Below are positions 9,188-19,649 of a stretch of 64,000 nt of DNA, piece by piece. The notes beneath the pieces are model-generated. The model was given only the letters and a program-made list of their open reading frames with translations. It did no database searches and was not told where the DNA came from. The DNA is from Pulveribacter suum. GTDB taxonomy: Bacteria; Pseudomonadota; Gammaproteobacteria; Burkholderiales; Burkholderiaceae_C. The DNA is taken from assembly GCF_003013695.1 (NCBI RefSeq), contig NZ_CP027792.1, positions 496,001 through 560,000 of the forward strand, read 5' to 3'. The translations under genes were made by a program, and so were the position numbers. Positions within the stretch are counted from its first letter, which is position 1, and each line of letters begins with the position of its first letter.

Positions 9188-9293
9188 CCCCAAGGAGCGT
9201 TGCAGCGGGCCGCAGCCCGTCAGGCTTGGGGCGCGTTCTTCTCTTTCGCAACGACGCTCACCTGTCCTCCAACCGTCTGCACAGGTGAGTCCG
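9188..9293 (+). promoter_or_regulatory. SAH riboswitch controlling metH
   Basis: The 5' leader matches the S-adenosylhomocysteine riboswitch. CCCCAAG (9188-9194) pairs with CTTGGGG (9225-9231) and encloses a GC hairpin. GAGCGTTGC pairs with GCAACGACGCTC downstream. Just after, CTCACCTG (9257-9264) is exactly complementary to CAGGTGAG (9282-9289), which carries the Shine-Dalgarno sequence of metH. The implied switch is that without SAH the ribosome site is sequestered, and with SAH the CTCACC strand is held in the aptamer and translation proceeds. Aptamer identity is from known family features; the RBS-masking helix is read directly. Confidence 0.85.
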
Positions 9294-12038
<2,745 letters not shown>

Positions 12039-12056
12039 GCGAACGGCCGGCCGGAT

Positions 12057-12111
12057 GCTCCTGAAAAAGGAGCTGCCAGCGCTTGTGGGATAAGCGCTGG
12101 AGCCCTTTTTC
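12057..12111 (+). terminator. Repeat family A, copy 4, probably acting as metH terminator
   Basis: A GCTCC/GGAGC hairpin is followed by CCAGCGCTT, a short loop, AAGCGCTGG, and AGCCCTTTTT. The long stem plus T tract 19 bases after the metH stop has the form of a Rho-independent terminator. It is also the clearest full copy of repeat family A. Confidence 0.7.
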
Positions 12112-12118
12112 GTTCACA

Positions 12119-13504
12119 TCACTGCTGCTGGCGCAGCTCCTGCTCGTAGGCGCGCTTGGCCTGCACGCCGGCAGGGGTGAAGTCCGTGAAGACGCCGTCG
12201 ATCCCCAGGCGGAAGTACGCCAGCATCTCCTGCACCGGGTCGCCCTTGAACACGCCGGCCAGGCGCGCGGGCTCGCTGCGGAAGGTGAAGCTGTGCACCA
12301 CCAGGCCCGCCTTGTGGGCGGCGGCGATGAGGCCCGTGTCCGCGAGCGTGTTCACGTCCTTCAGGCCCGCGCCCGCCTTGTACGGCACGACCGAGTGCGC
12401 CAGCACCTGCGGCTTCCAGGGGCCGATGCCGTCGGCGTAGGTCTTGATCTCGGCCAGGCCCGCCGGAGTCAGCATGTCGCCAAAGGTGCGCGCGTCGCCG
12501 GCCAGCGTCCACATGTAGGGCCTGCCGCTGATGAAGGTCCACTCGTCATCGGTGATATAGACCATGGAGCCGTCGCGATAGTCGATGTCGTTGCCGTCGA
12601 TCAGCTGCACGCCCTTGGCCTTCATGCCCACGCGGCGCAGGTATTTCAGGCTCTCGGGGTCGAAGCTCTGGATGTAGATGGGCGCATCCCTGGCGTTGAG
12701 CTTGTTCTTCTCCAGCAGCTTCATCACCGCATCTTCCAGCGGGCGCGAGCCGGGTGCGCCGCAGCCGTTGGCGATCGCCTGCTGGTTGTTCCAGTACGGG
12801 TTCTTGGTCTCGGCATAGACCGGAATGGTGCGGCCCAGCTCGCGGCCCTTGGCGGCGGCGATGTCGATCACGTCCTGCGCGCTGATGAGCGGCAGCTTGC
12901 CGTTCCACTCGGTGGGGCGGTCGGCGCGGTTGTCCAGCGTGGTGCCGCCCAGCCAGTCGCGCAGCTCCTGCAGGGTGAAGTCGCTGATGGACCAGTCGCC
13001 GGTGTGGTCCTCCCCATCGACCACCAGGGGCCCCAGCACCGACTTCGGATCCTGCGGGTCGATCTGGTCGCTCAGGTAGCGTGCTGGCCCATTGGCGGGC
13101 ACGGCCGGGTATTTGACCGGCACCCACACGCCGGGCGTGGTGCGCTTTCGGCGCGCCACCTCGGCGTGGGTCTTGGCCACCTCGGCCACGTTGGTGCTGT
13201 CGGACAGCCAGGCGTTGTGGCGCGCCACCAGCTGGCAGTCGCGCGTCAGGTGCATGTCCAGCTCCAGCATGTCGGCGCCGGCGTCGGCGGCCTTCTCGTA
13301 GGCCATGCGCGTTTGCTCGGGGTACAGGCCCGAGTAGCCCCGGTGCGCGATGACCTGGGGCGGCGAGCCGTCCAGGGTTTGATAGCGCACGCCGCTGTCA
13401 CCATCGCCGCCGCCGCAGGCGGCCAGCAGGGCGCAGCTGGCGAGCAGGACAAGCGGCGCGCGCAGCCGGGAAAGGGAAAGAGAGGTCGTCATGGTGGTGG
13501 GCAT
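12119..13504 (-). CDS. Glycerophosphodiester phosphodiesterase lipoprotein
   Basis: A 461-residue GlpQ-type phosphodiesterase that hydrolyses glycerophosphodiesters to glycerol-3-phosphate and an alcohol. The N-terminus is a lipoprotein signal with LLAAC ending at Cys30, so the enzyme should be anchored at the outer or inner membrane facing the periplasm. The catalytic signature is intact: VIAHRGYSGLYPEQT, then ELDMHLTRD and VARHNAWL, giving the HRG, ExD and second His expected. An in-frame ATG at 13492 is an alternative start. The gene is convergent with metH and stands alone. Confidence 0.9.
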   Translation of the reverse strand: MPTTMTTSLSLSRLRAPLVLLASCALLAACGGGDGDSGVRYQTLDGSPPQVIAHRGYSGLYPEQTRMAYEKAADAGADMLELDMHLTRDCQLVARHNAWLSDSTNVAEVAKTHAEVARRKRTTPGVWVPVKYPAVPANGPARYLSDQIDPQDPKSVLGPLVVDGEDHTGDWSISDFTLQELRDWLGGTTLDNRADRPTEWNGKLPLISAQDVIDIAAAKGRELGRTIPVYAETKNPYWNNQQAIANGCGAPGSRPLEDAVMKLLEKNKLNARDAPIYIQSFDPESLKYLRRVGMKAKGVQLIDGNDIDYRDGSMVYITDDEWTFISGRPYMWTLAGDARTFGDMLTPAGLAEIKTYADGIGPWKPQVLAHSVVPYKAGAGLKDVNTLADTGLIAAAHKAGLVVHSFTFRSEPARLAGVFKGDPVQEMLAYFRLGIDGVFTDFTPAGVQAKRAYEQELRQQQ

Positions 13505-13684
13505 GCCTTGTGTGAAGGGGAACAGCCTGTCATGGGCAGGCCGCCACACTAAGCGGCCCGTATGTCAGCAGCGTGTCATGCAAGGTGACGCCCGCCAATA
13601 TGCCCAGCCGGACACGCACCACTCGTATCCAATTGCAATGCACTTCCCGTGCCTGTCGCCGCTGGCCGGCAGCGGCGCCGGCGC

Positions 13685-14224
13685 TCAGGACTGCGGCGTG
13701 GTCCGCTGCGCCATCTCCAGCTGCATGGACACCATGTTCACCAGGGTATGCACGCTGGGGCGGCCGGTCTCGATGACGAAATGCGCCGCTTCGCGGTACA
13801 GCGGGTCGCGTGCCTGGTGCAGCTCGCGCAGGCGCCCCAGCGGGTCGTGCACCTGCAGCAGCGGCCGGGTGCGGTCATGGCGCAGGCGCCGCCACAGGTC
13901 CTCGGGTGTGGCGCGCAGGTAAAACACCTGGGCAAAGCTGCTGCGCAGCACGGCGCGGTTGGCTGCCCGCAGCACGGCGCCCCCGCCCGTGGACAGCACC
14001 ACGGGCCCGGGCTGGGCGGCCAGCTCGGCCAGCAGGGCCTGCTCGCGGTCGCGAAAGCTCTCCTCTCCGCATTCCTCGAAGTACTGGCGGATGCTGCTGC
14101 CCAGCACATCTTCCAGGCGCTGGTCCAGGTCGATGAAGGGCAGCTCGAGGCGGCGCGCCAGGTGGCGGCCTACGGTGGTTTTGCCCGAACCGGGCAGGCC
14201 GACGAGGGCGCAGCGCGTTTGCAT
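13685..14224 (-). CDS. aroK: Shikimate kinase
   Basis: A 179-residue kinase that phosphorylates shikimate in aromatic amino acid synthesis. It has the Walker A motif GLPGSGKTT, the substrate-binding [19 protein letters not shown], and the lid region HDRTRPLLQ with RDPLYREAA. It starts at the ATG at 14224, eight residues before the P-loop as usual. aroB normally follows aroK in proteobacteria but does not here; the next gene downstream is a convergently unrelated lipoprotein gene. It could be a second, isolated copy. Confidence 0.9.
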   Translation of the reverse strand: MQTRCALVGLPGSGKTTVGRHLARRLELPFIDLDQRLEDVLGSSIRQYFEECGEESFRDREQALLAELAAQPGPVVLSTGGGAVLRAANRAVLRSSFAQVFYLRATPEDLWRRLRHDRTRPLLQVHDPLGRLRELHQARDPLYREAAHFVIETGRPSVHTLVNMVSMQLEMAQRTTPQS

Positions 14225-14367
14225 GGTGGAGAAGGCAAGCCAGACAGAAGGAAGGAAAGAGGCAGGGCGCGAAGCCGCGGCGCGGGCTGCCGAGTGTACG
14301 GACACCAGGCGCGGCCACGCGGCCTGTACTGACACCGCTGGTTGCAACCGTTGCCGACAATGCCGCC

Positions 14368-15426
14368 ATGCCCGCTTTTTTCGACGCGCTCAAGGCGCGT
14401 GTGCAGTCGCTGCTCCAGCCCTTTCATCCCTTCATCCGCGCCGCATCGCTGTGGTCGGACGCGGACGGGCCGCGCATGAGCGCCGCCATGTCGTTCTACG
14501 GCATGCTCAGCCTGGCGCCCCTGCTGCTGCTGCTGGTGGGCGTGCTGGGCTGGTGGTTTGACCGCGCCTACCTGGAAAGCAGCCTGGTCGCCCAGGTGCA
14601 AGGCGTTGTCGGCGAGCGCGTCGCTGATGTCGTGCGCGGCGCGCTGGAAAGCGCCAAGGAGCCGGCGCAGGGCCGCCTCGCCTCCATCGCGGCGCTGGTG
14701 CTGCTGGCTTCGGGTGCCACGGGGGTGTTCGTGGAGCTGCAATCGGCGCTGGAGCGCTTGTGGGCCACCGAGACGGCCAAGGACCCGGTCGGCGGCCGGC
14801 CGGCCTGGTGGCGGCTGGCCTCGCTGCGCCTGCGCGGGCTGGCCTATGTGCTGGCCATCGGCTTTTTGCTGCTGGTGTCGCTGGTGCTGTCCACCGCCAT
14901 CAAGGTGGTGGCCACATGGGCCGGCAACTGGCTGCCGTTCGACTCCGCGGGCGTGGTGCTCAACCTGATCAACGAGCTGGTGGCCTTCGTCGTCACGGTG
15001 CTGCTGTTCGTCGGGCTGATGCGCATGGGCGGCGGGCGCCATCCACCCATGGCCTGCCTGCTGTTCGGCGGCTTCGTGGGGGCGCTGCTGTTCACCGTGG
15101 GCAAGCAGGCGCTGGCGTTCTACCTGTCCACCGCGGCCGTGGTCTCGGCCTACGGCGCGGCCGGCTCGCTGGTGGTGCTGCTGATGTGGATCTACTTCTC
15201 GTCGGCCGTGCTGCTGTTTGCCGCCAGCAGCGCCCGCGCCCTGCATGAGCAGACCCGCCCCCTGGAGGCCGCCGCCGCCCGCCCGGCCTGCGCCGACGAC
15301 GGCGCTCCCGGCCCCCGCAAGCCGCCGCCCGCCCGGTTCGAGCAGCCCGCCGACTTCACCGAACTGGCCCGCATGGCCAGAGGCAAGCCACCGTCAGGCA
15401 GCACCGCTCCGCCAAAAAAAGCATAA
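14368..15426 (+). CDS. YihY/BrkB family inner-membrane protein
   Basis: A 352-residue polytopic protein of the YihY family (formerly called RNase BN or virulence factor BrkB). About six hydrophobic helices cover residues 30-290, with [28 protein letters not shown] near the start and [25 protein letters not shown] near the end, both family-typical. A hydrophilic Pro-rich tail of about 60 residues follows. The molecular role of the family is not settled. It is divergent from aroK. Confidence 0.85.
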   Translation: MPAFFDALKARVQSLLQPFHPFIRAASLWSDADGPRMSAAMSFYGMLSLAPLLLLLVGVLGWWFDRAYLESSLVAQVQGVVGERVADVVRGALESAKEPAQGRLASIAALVLLASGATGVFVELQSALERLWATETAKDPVGGRPAWWRLASLRLRGLAYVLAIGFLLLVSLVLSTAIKVVATWAGNWLPFDSAGVVLNLINELVAFVVTVLLFVGLMRMGGGRHPPMACLLFGGFVGALLFTVGKQALAFYLSTAAVVSAYGAAGSLVVLLMWIYFSSAVLLFAASSARALHEQTRPLEAAAARPACADDGAPGPRKPPPARFEQPADFTELARMARGKPPSGSTAPPKKA

Positions 15427-15470
15427 AAAACGGCTGCAACGCCCGCCCATCAAGCGCCAGCAGCTATAAA
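15427..15470 (-). repeat. Dispersed repeat family A, copy 5
   Basis: Reverse copy reading CAAGCGCCAGCAGCTAT at its right end, directly after the brkB stop codon. A GCCGGTC/GACCGGC-like stem follows at about 15480. Confidence 0.65.
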
Positions 15471-15519
15471 AAAAGAAGCGCCGGTCAAAACCGGCTCCGC
15501 CCCTTGCCAGCAGACGCCG

Positions 15520-15566
15520 TGGATCCGGCTTCGCCGCTCCAGTGGCGTCAGCCGCTCAGGGGGATG
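15520..15566. repeat. Palindromic repeat family B, partial copy
   Basis: Ends in CAGCCGCTCAGGGGGATG immediately before the ferredoxin reductase stop codon. It is the same tail seen next to the gdhA and response-regulator stops. The CCCCCTTC/GAAGGGGG stem is missing. Confidence 0.5.
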
Positions 15567-16340
15567 TCACTTCTCCACAAACGCCCGCTCGATGACGAAG
15601 TCGCCCGGCCGCGTGGTGTTGCCTTCCTCGAAGTCGCGCTTTTCCAGCAGCTCCTTGAGCGAGGCCAGCATCTCCGGGCTGCCGCACAGCATGACGCGGT
15701 CTTCCAGCGGCGACAGCGGCGGCACGCCCAGGTCGGAAAACAGCTTGCCGCTTTCGATCAGGTCGCTGGTGCGGCCCTGGTTGCGAAACGCTTCGCGCGT
15801 CACGGTGGGGTAGTACTTGAGCTGCCTGCTGACCAGCTCGCCCAGGAACTCGTGCTGCGGCAGCTCCTGCGTGATGTAGTCGTGGTAGGCCAGCTCGCCC
15901 ACTTGGCGCACGCCGTGGATCAGGATGACCTCCTCGAACTTCTCATAGGTCTCCGGGTCGCGGATGACGCTCAGGAAGGGCGCCAGGCCGGTGCCGGTGG
16001 AGATCAGGTACAGGCGCTTGGCCGGCAGCAGATAGTCGATCAGCAGCGTGCCGGTGGGCTTCTTGCCCACGACGATGGTGTCGCCCACCTGGATGTGCTG
16101 CAGGCGCGAGGTCAGCGGGCCGTCCGGCACCTTGATCGACAGGAACTCCAGGTGCTCCTCGTAGTTGGCACTGACGATGCTGTAGGCGCGCAGGAGCGGC
16201 TTGCCGTCCACCTTCAGGCCGATCATGGTGAAGTGGCCGTTGGAGAACCGCAGCGCCGGATCGCGCGTGGTGGTGAAGGAAAACAGGCGGTCGGTCCAGT
16301 GGTGCACCGACAGGACACGTTCTTCGAGGAAAGCGCTCAT
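15567..16340 (-). CDS. fpr: Ferredoxin-NADP reductase
   Basis: A 257-residue FAD enzyme that exchanges electrons between NADPH and ferredoxin or flavodoxin. It has the FAD-binding LLRAYSIVSANYEEHLEF, the pyrophosphate-binding ISTGTGLAPFLSVI of the NADP domain, MLCGSPEM, and the C-terminal VIERAFVEK typical of bacterial subclass I Fpr. It starts at ATG 16340 (MSAFLEERV), even though the frame stays open upstream. Divergent from the ABC binding-protein gene with a 211-base gap. In this family of bacteria Fpr often responds to oxidative stress, but no regulator site was identified. Confidence 0.92.
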   Translation of the reverse strand: MSAFLEERVLSVHHWTDRLFSFTTTRDPALRFSNGHFTMIGLKVDGKPLLRAYSIVSANYEEHLEFLSIKVPDGPLTSRLQHIQVGDTIVVGKKPTGTLLIDYLLPAKRLYLISTGTGLAPFLSVIRDPETYEKFEEVILIHGVRQVGELAYHDYITQELPQHEFLGELVSRQLKYYPTVTREAFRNQGRTSDLIESGKLFSDLGVPPLSPLEDRVMLCGSPEMLASLKELLEKRDFEEGNTTRPGDFVIERAFVEK

Positions 16341-16551
16341 TGGAGGGTGGTGGGTCGAATGGCGGGGATGAGGCGAAGTGGCAAAGTGCCGCGGCGCCGA
16401 GTGTCGCCGCTTTGATATACGGCTTCGGCATAAGCCGAACGACAGGGGCGGGCCTGCCATCCGTACAAACCCGCGGATTGTGGAGCAAACGCGCGCGCCG
16501 GGTACATTGGCCACCCCTTGCACTGACCTGCGACAAAGGATCCGTCCCGCC

Positions 16552-17754
16552 ATGCCGATTCGTTTGCACTTTCTCGTCCCGGCCCTTGCCCTGTCCCTGC
16601 TCGCGCCAGCCGCCTTCGCCCAGGGCAGCTACAAGATCGGCGAGATCAACAGCTACAAGGCCCAGCCGGCCTTCCTGGAGCCCTACAAGAAGGGCATGGA
16701 GCTGGCGGTGGAACAGGTCAACGCCGCTGGCGGCGTGGCGGGGCGCACGCTGCAGCTGGTCACCCGCGACGACAACGGCAACCCGGCCGACGCCGTGCGC
16801 GCCGCCGAGGAGCTGCATGCGCGCGAGAAGATCGACGTGCTGATGGGCAGCTTCCTGTCGCACGTCGGCCTGGCGCTGACGGACTACGCGCAGCAGAAAA
16901 AGCGCTTCTTCCTGGCCGCCGAGCCGCTCACGGACAAGATCGTGTGGGGCGAAGGCAACCGCTACACCTTCCGCCTGCGGCCGTCGACCTACATGCAGGT
17001 GGCCATGCTGGTGCCCGAGGCGGCGCGGCTGAACAAGAAGCGCTGGGCCATCGTCTATCCCAACTACGAGTACGGCCAGTCGGCCGTGGCCACGTTCAAG
17101 CAGCTGATGGCCGCTGCCCAGCCGGGTGTGGAGTTCGTCGCCGAACAGGCCACGCCCCTGGGCAAGGTGGACGCCGGCAGCGTGGTGCAGGCGCTGGCAG
17201 ATGCGAAGCCAGACGCCATCTTCAACGTGCTGTTCGCCGCCGATCTGGCCAAGTTCGTGCGCGAGGGCAACACGCGCGGGCTGTTCGAGCAGCGCGCCGT
17301 GGTGAGCCTCTTGTCCGGCGAGCCCGAGTACCTGGACACGCTCAAGACCGAAACCCCCACCGGCTGGATCGTCACCGGCTACCCCTGGTACGCCATCAAG
17401 ACGCCCGAGCACCAGGCCTTCCTGGACGCCTACCAAAAGCGCTTCAAGGACTACCCGCGCGCCGGCTCGGTGGTGGGCTACAACGCCATCCTGTCGGTGG
17501 CCGCGGGCTTGAAGAAGGCCGGCAGCGCCGACACCGAAAAGCTCATCGCCGCCTTCCGCGGGTTGGAGGTGGCAACGCCCTTCGGCCCCATCACCTACCG
17601 CGCGCAGGACCACCAGTCCACCATGGGCGCCTACGTGGGCACGACGGCGCAGCACAGCGGCAAGGGCGTGATGGTTCGATTCCAGTACATGGACGGCGGC
17701 AAGTTCCAGCCTTCCGATGAGGAAGTGAAGAAGCTGCGCCCCGCGGCCCCCTGA
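16552..17754 (+). CDS. ABC transporter substrate-binding protein (branched-chain amino acid/amide type)
   Basis: A 400-residue periplasmic binding protein of the LivJ/AmiC-like type (Peripla_BP_6). The signal peptide ends at AFAQG around residue 24. The mature part has the typical opening YKIGEINSYK, KKGMELAVEQVNAAGGV and ARDDNGNPADAV-type pattern. A Shine-Dalgarno AAAGGA lies about 11 bases ahead of ATG 16552. It is the first gene of a three-gene importer; its TGA shares one base with the ATG of the permease gene. The ligand could be a branched amino acid, amide, urea or aromatic acid. Confidence 0.9.
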   Translation: MPIRLHFLVPALALSLLAPAAFAQGSYKIGEINSYKAQPAFLEPYKKGMELAVEQVNAAGGVAGRTLQLVTRDDNGNPADAVRAAEELHAREKIDVLMGSFLSHVGLALTDYAQQKKRFFLAAEPLTDKIVWGEGNRYTFRLRPSTYMQVAMLVPEAARLNKKRWAIVYPNYEYGQSAVATFKQLMAAAQPGVEFVAEQATPLGKVDAGSVVQALADAKPDAIFNVLFAADLAKFVREGNTRGLFEQRAVVSLLSGEPEYLDTLKTETPTGWIVTGYPWYAIKTPEHQAFLDAYQKRFKDYPRAGSVVGYNAILSVAAGLKKAGSADTEKLIAAFRGLEVATPFGPITYRAQDHQSTMGAYVGTTAQHSGKGVMVRFQYMDGGKFQPSDEEVKKLRPAAP

Positions 17755-19649
17755 TGGACTTCTCCGGCCTGCTGGCGCAGCTGCTCAACGGCCTGGCGGG
17801 CGCGTCCACACTGTTTCTGGTGGCGGCGGGCCTGTCGCTGATCTTCGGCGTCACGCGCATCGTCAACTTCGCCCACGGCTCGTTCTACATGCTGGGGCTG
17901 TTCGTGGCGTATTCGTGCGTCGAGCGGCTGTCGGGCTCCCTGGGTTTCTGGCCCGCGCTGGCCCTGGCGCCGCTGGCCGTGGGCCTGCTGGGCGCGGCGG
18001 TCGAGGTGGCGCTGCTGCGGCGGCTGTACCGCGCGCCGGAGCTGCTGCAGCTGCTGTCCACCTTCGCGCTGGTGCTGGTCATCAAGGATGCGGCGCTGTG
18101 GCTGTGGGGGCCCGAAGAACTCTTCGGCCCGCGCGCGCCGGGCCTGGAGGGCGCGGTGGACCTGCTGGGCCGGCGCTTCCCAGCCTACGACCTGTTTTTG
18201 ATCGCCGTCGGCCCCATCGTGCTGCTGCTGCTGTGGCTGCTGCTCACGCGCACGCGCTGGGGCACGCTGGTGCGCGCGGCCACGCAAGACCGCGAGATGC
18301 TGGGCGCCCTGGGCGTGAACCAGGCCTGGCTGTTCACGGGCGTGTTCGCCCTGGGCGCGCTGCTGGCCGGCCTGGGCGGCGCGCTGCAGCTGCCGCGCGA
18401 GCCCGCCAGCCTGGAGCTGGACATGCTGACCATCGGCGCTGCCTTCGTGGTGGTGGTGGTGGGCGGCATGGGTTCGCTGCCCGGGGCGTTCGTCGCCGCG
18501 CTGGTCATCGCGGAGCTGAAGGCCGTGTGCATCTGGCTGGGCGTGGTGCAGATCGGCCCGCTGCAGGTGGCCTTCCCCAAGCTCACGCTGGTGGTCGAAT
18601 TCCTGGTCATGGCGGTTGTCCTCGTCTGGCGCCCCTGGGGCCTGCTGGGCCGCCCCCAGGCCGCCGCGCGCACGCCGGGCGCGTCCGAGCAGCCGCTGCG
18701 CCCGGCCGGCCGTGCCGCCACGGCGGCGTGGTGGGCGCTGCTGGCGGCGCTGGCGCTGCTGCCACTGGCGGCAGGCCAGGGCAGCTACGCCACCGTGCTG
18801 CTGACCGACATGGCCATCGCCGCGCTGTTTGCCGCCAGCCTGCACTTCATCCTGGGGCCGGGCGGCATGCACTCCTTTGGCCATGCGGCCTACTTCGGCC
18901 TGGGGGCCTACGGCGCGGCGCTGCTGGTGCGCTGGGCGGGGGCGCCGTTCGGCGTGGTGCTGGTGCTGGCGCCGCTGCTGGCGGCAGCGGGCGCGCTGCT
19001 CTACGGCTGGTTTTGCGTGCGCCTGTCGGGCGTGTACCTGACCATGCTCACGCTGGCGTTTGCGCAGATCACCTGGGCCATCGCCTTTCAGTGGGACGGC
19101 GTGACGGGCGGCAGCAACGGCCTGACCGGCGTCTGGCCGCCCGAGGCGCTCGCGCAGGGCGCGGGCTTTTACTGGCTGACGCTGGCCGTCTGCGCGGCCG
19201 GGCTGTATGGGCTGCGGCGCATGCTGTTCGCGCCGCTGGGCTGGTCGCTGCGCGCCGCGCGCGACTCGGCCGCCCGGGCGCAGGCCATCGGCCTGGACGT
19301 GCGCGGCACGCAATGGGCGGCCTTCACCCTGGCGGGGCTGTTCGCCGGCCTGGCGGGCGCGCTGGCGGCGTATTCCAAGGGCGGCGTGGCGCCCGACGTG
19401 CTGGCGGTGGGCAAGTCGGTCGATGCCCTGGTCATGGTGCTGCTGGGCGGCATGCAGACGCTTGCCGGCCCCATCGTGGGCGCGGGCGCCTTCACCGGGC
19501 TGCACGACAGCGTGGCCCGCGGCACGGAATACTGGCGCGCGCTGCTGGGCGGCGCCATGCTGGCGCTGGTGCTGCTGTTTCCGCAAGGAATTTCGGGGTT
19601 TGCGCAGGCGTGGCAAGCGCGGGCAGCTATGAAAAGGGGAGCGCCATGA
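17754..19649 (+). CDS. Fused LivH-LivM type ABC permease
   Basis: A 631-residue inner-membrane protein containing both permease subunits of a branched-chain-amino-acid-type importer. Residues 1 to about 300 match LivH (GLSLIFGVTRIVNFAHGSFYMLG; VVVVVGGMGSLPGAFVAAL). A hydrophilic linker around 305-325 follows. The rest matches LivM (MHSFGHAAYFGLGAYGAALLV; VTGGSNGLTGVW; KGGVAPDVLAVGKSVDALVMVLLGGMQTLAGPIVGA). These are usually two genes. The start overlaps the binding-protein stop (TGATG) and the stop overlaps the next start (ATGA), so the three are translationally coupled. Its last residues are encoded by a repeat-A fragment. Confidence 0.92.
   Translation: MDFSGLLAQLLNGLAGASTLFLVAAGLSLIFGVTRIVNFAHGSFYMLGLFVAYSCVERLSGSLGFWPALALAPLAVGLLGAAVEVALLRRLYRAPELLQLLSTFALVLVIKDAALWLWGPEELFGPRAPGLEGAVDLLGRRFPAYDLFLIAVGPIVLLLLWLLLTRTRWGTLVRAATQDREMLGALGVNQAWLFTGVFALGALLAGLGGALQLPREPASLELDMLTIGAAFVVVVVGGMGSLPGAFVAALVIAELKAVCIWLGVVQIGPLQVAFPKLTLVVEFLVMAVVLVWRPWGLLGRPQAAARTPGASEQPLRPAGRAATAAWWALLAALALLPLAAGQGSYATVLLTDMAIAALFAASLHFILGPGGMHSFGHAAYFGLGAYGAALLVRWAGAPFGVVLVLAPLLAAAGALLYGWFCVRLSGVYLTMLTLAFAQITWAIAFQWDGVTGGSNGLTGVWPPEALAQGAGFYWLTLAVCAAGLYGLRRMLFAPLGWSLRAARDSAARAQAIGLDVRGTQWAAFTLAGLFAGLAGALAAYSKGGVAPDVLAVGKSVDALVMVLLGGMQTLAGPIVGAGAFTGLHDSVARGTEYWRALLGGAMLALVLLFPQGISGFAQAWQARAAMKRGAP
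19613..19635 (-). repeat. Repeat family A, truncated copy 6, inside the permease 3' end
   Basis: CAAGCGCGGGCAGCTATG matches the reverse arm of repeat A with one change and is translated as part of the C-terminal tail of LivHM. Only one arm is present. Confidence 0.5.

Noticed and set aside
17631..19616. 661-codon leftward frame opposite the LivHM gene
   Set aside because: Composition of a shadow frame (Gln/His/Arg-rich), with no signal or fold; LivHM on the other strand is unambiguous.
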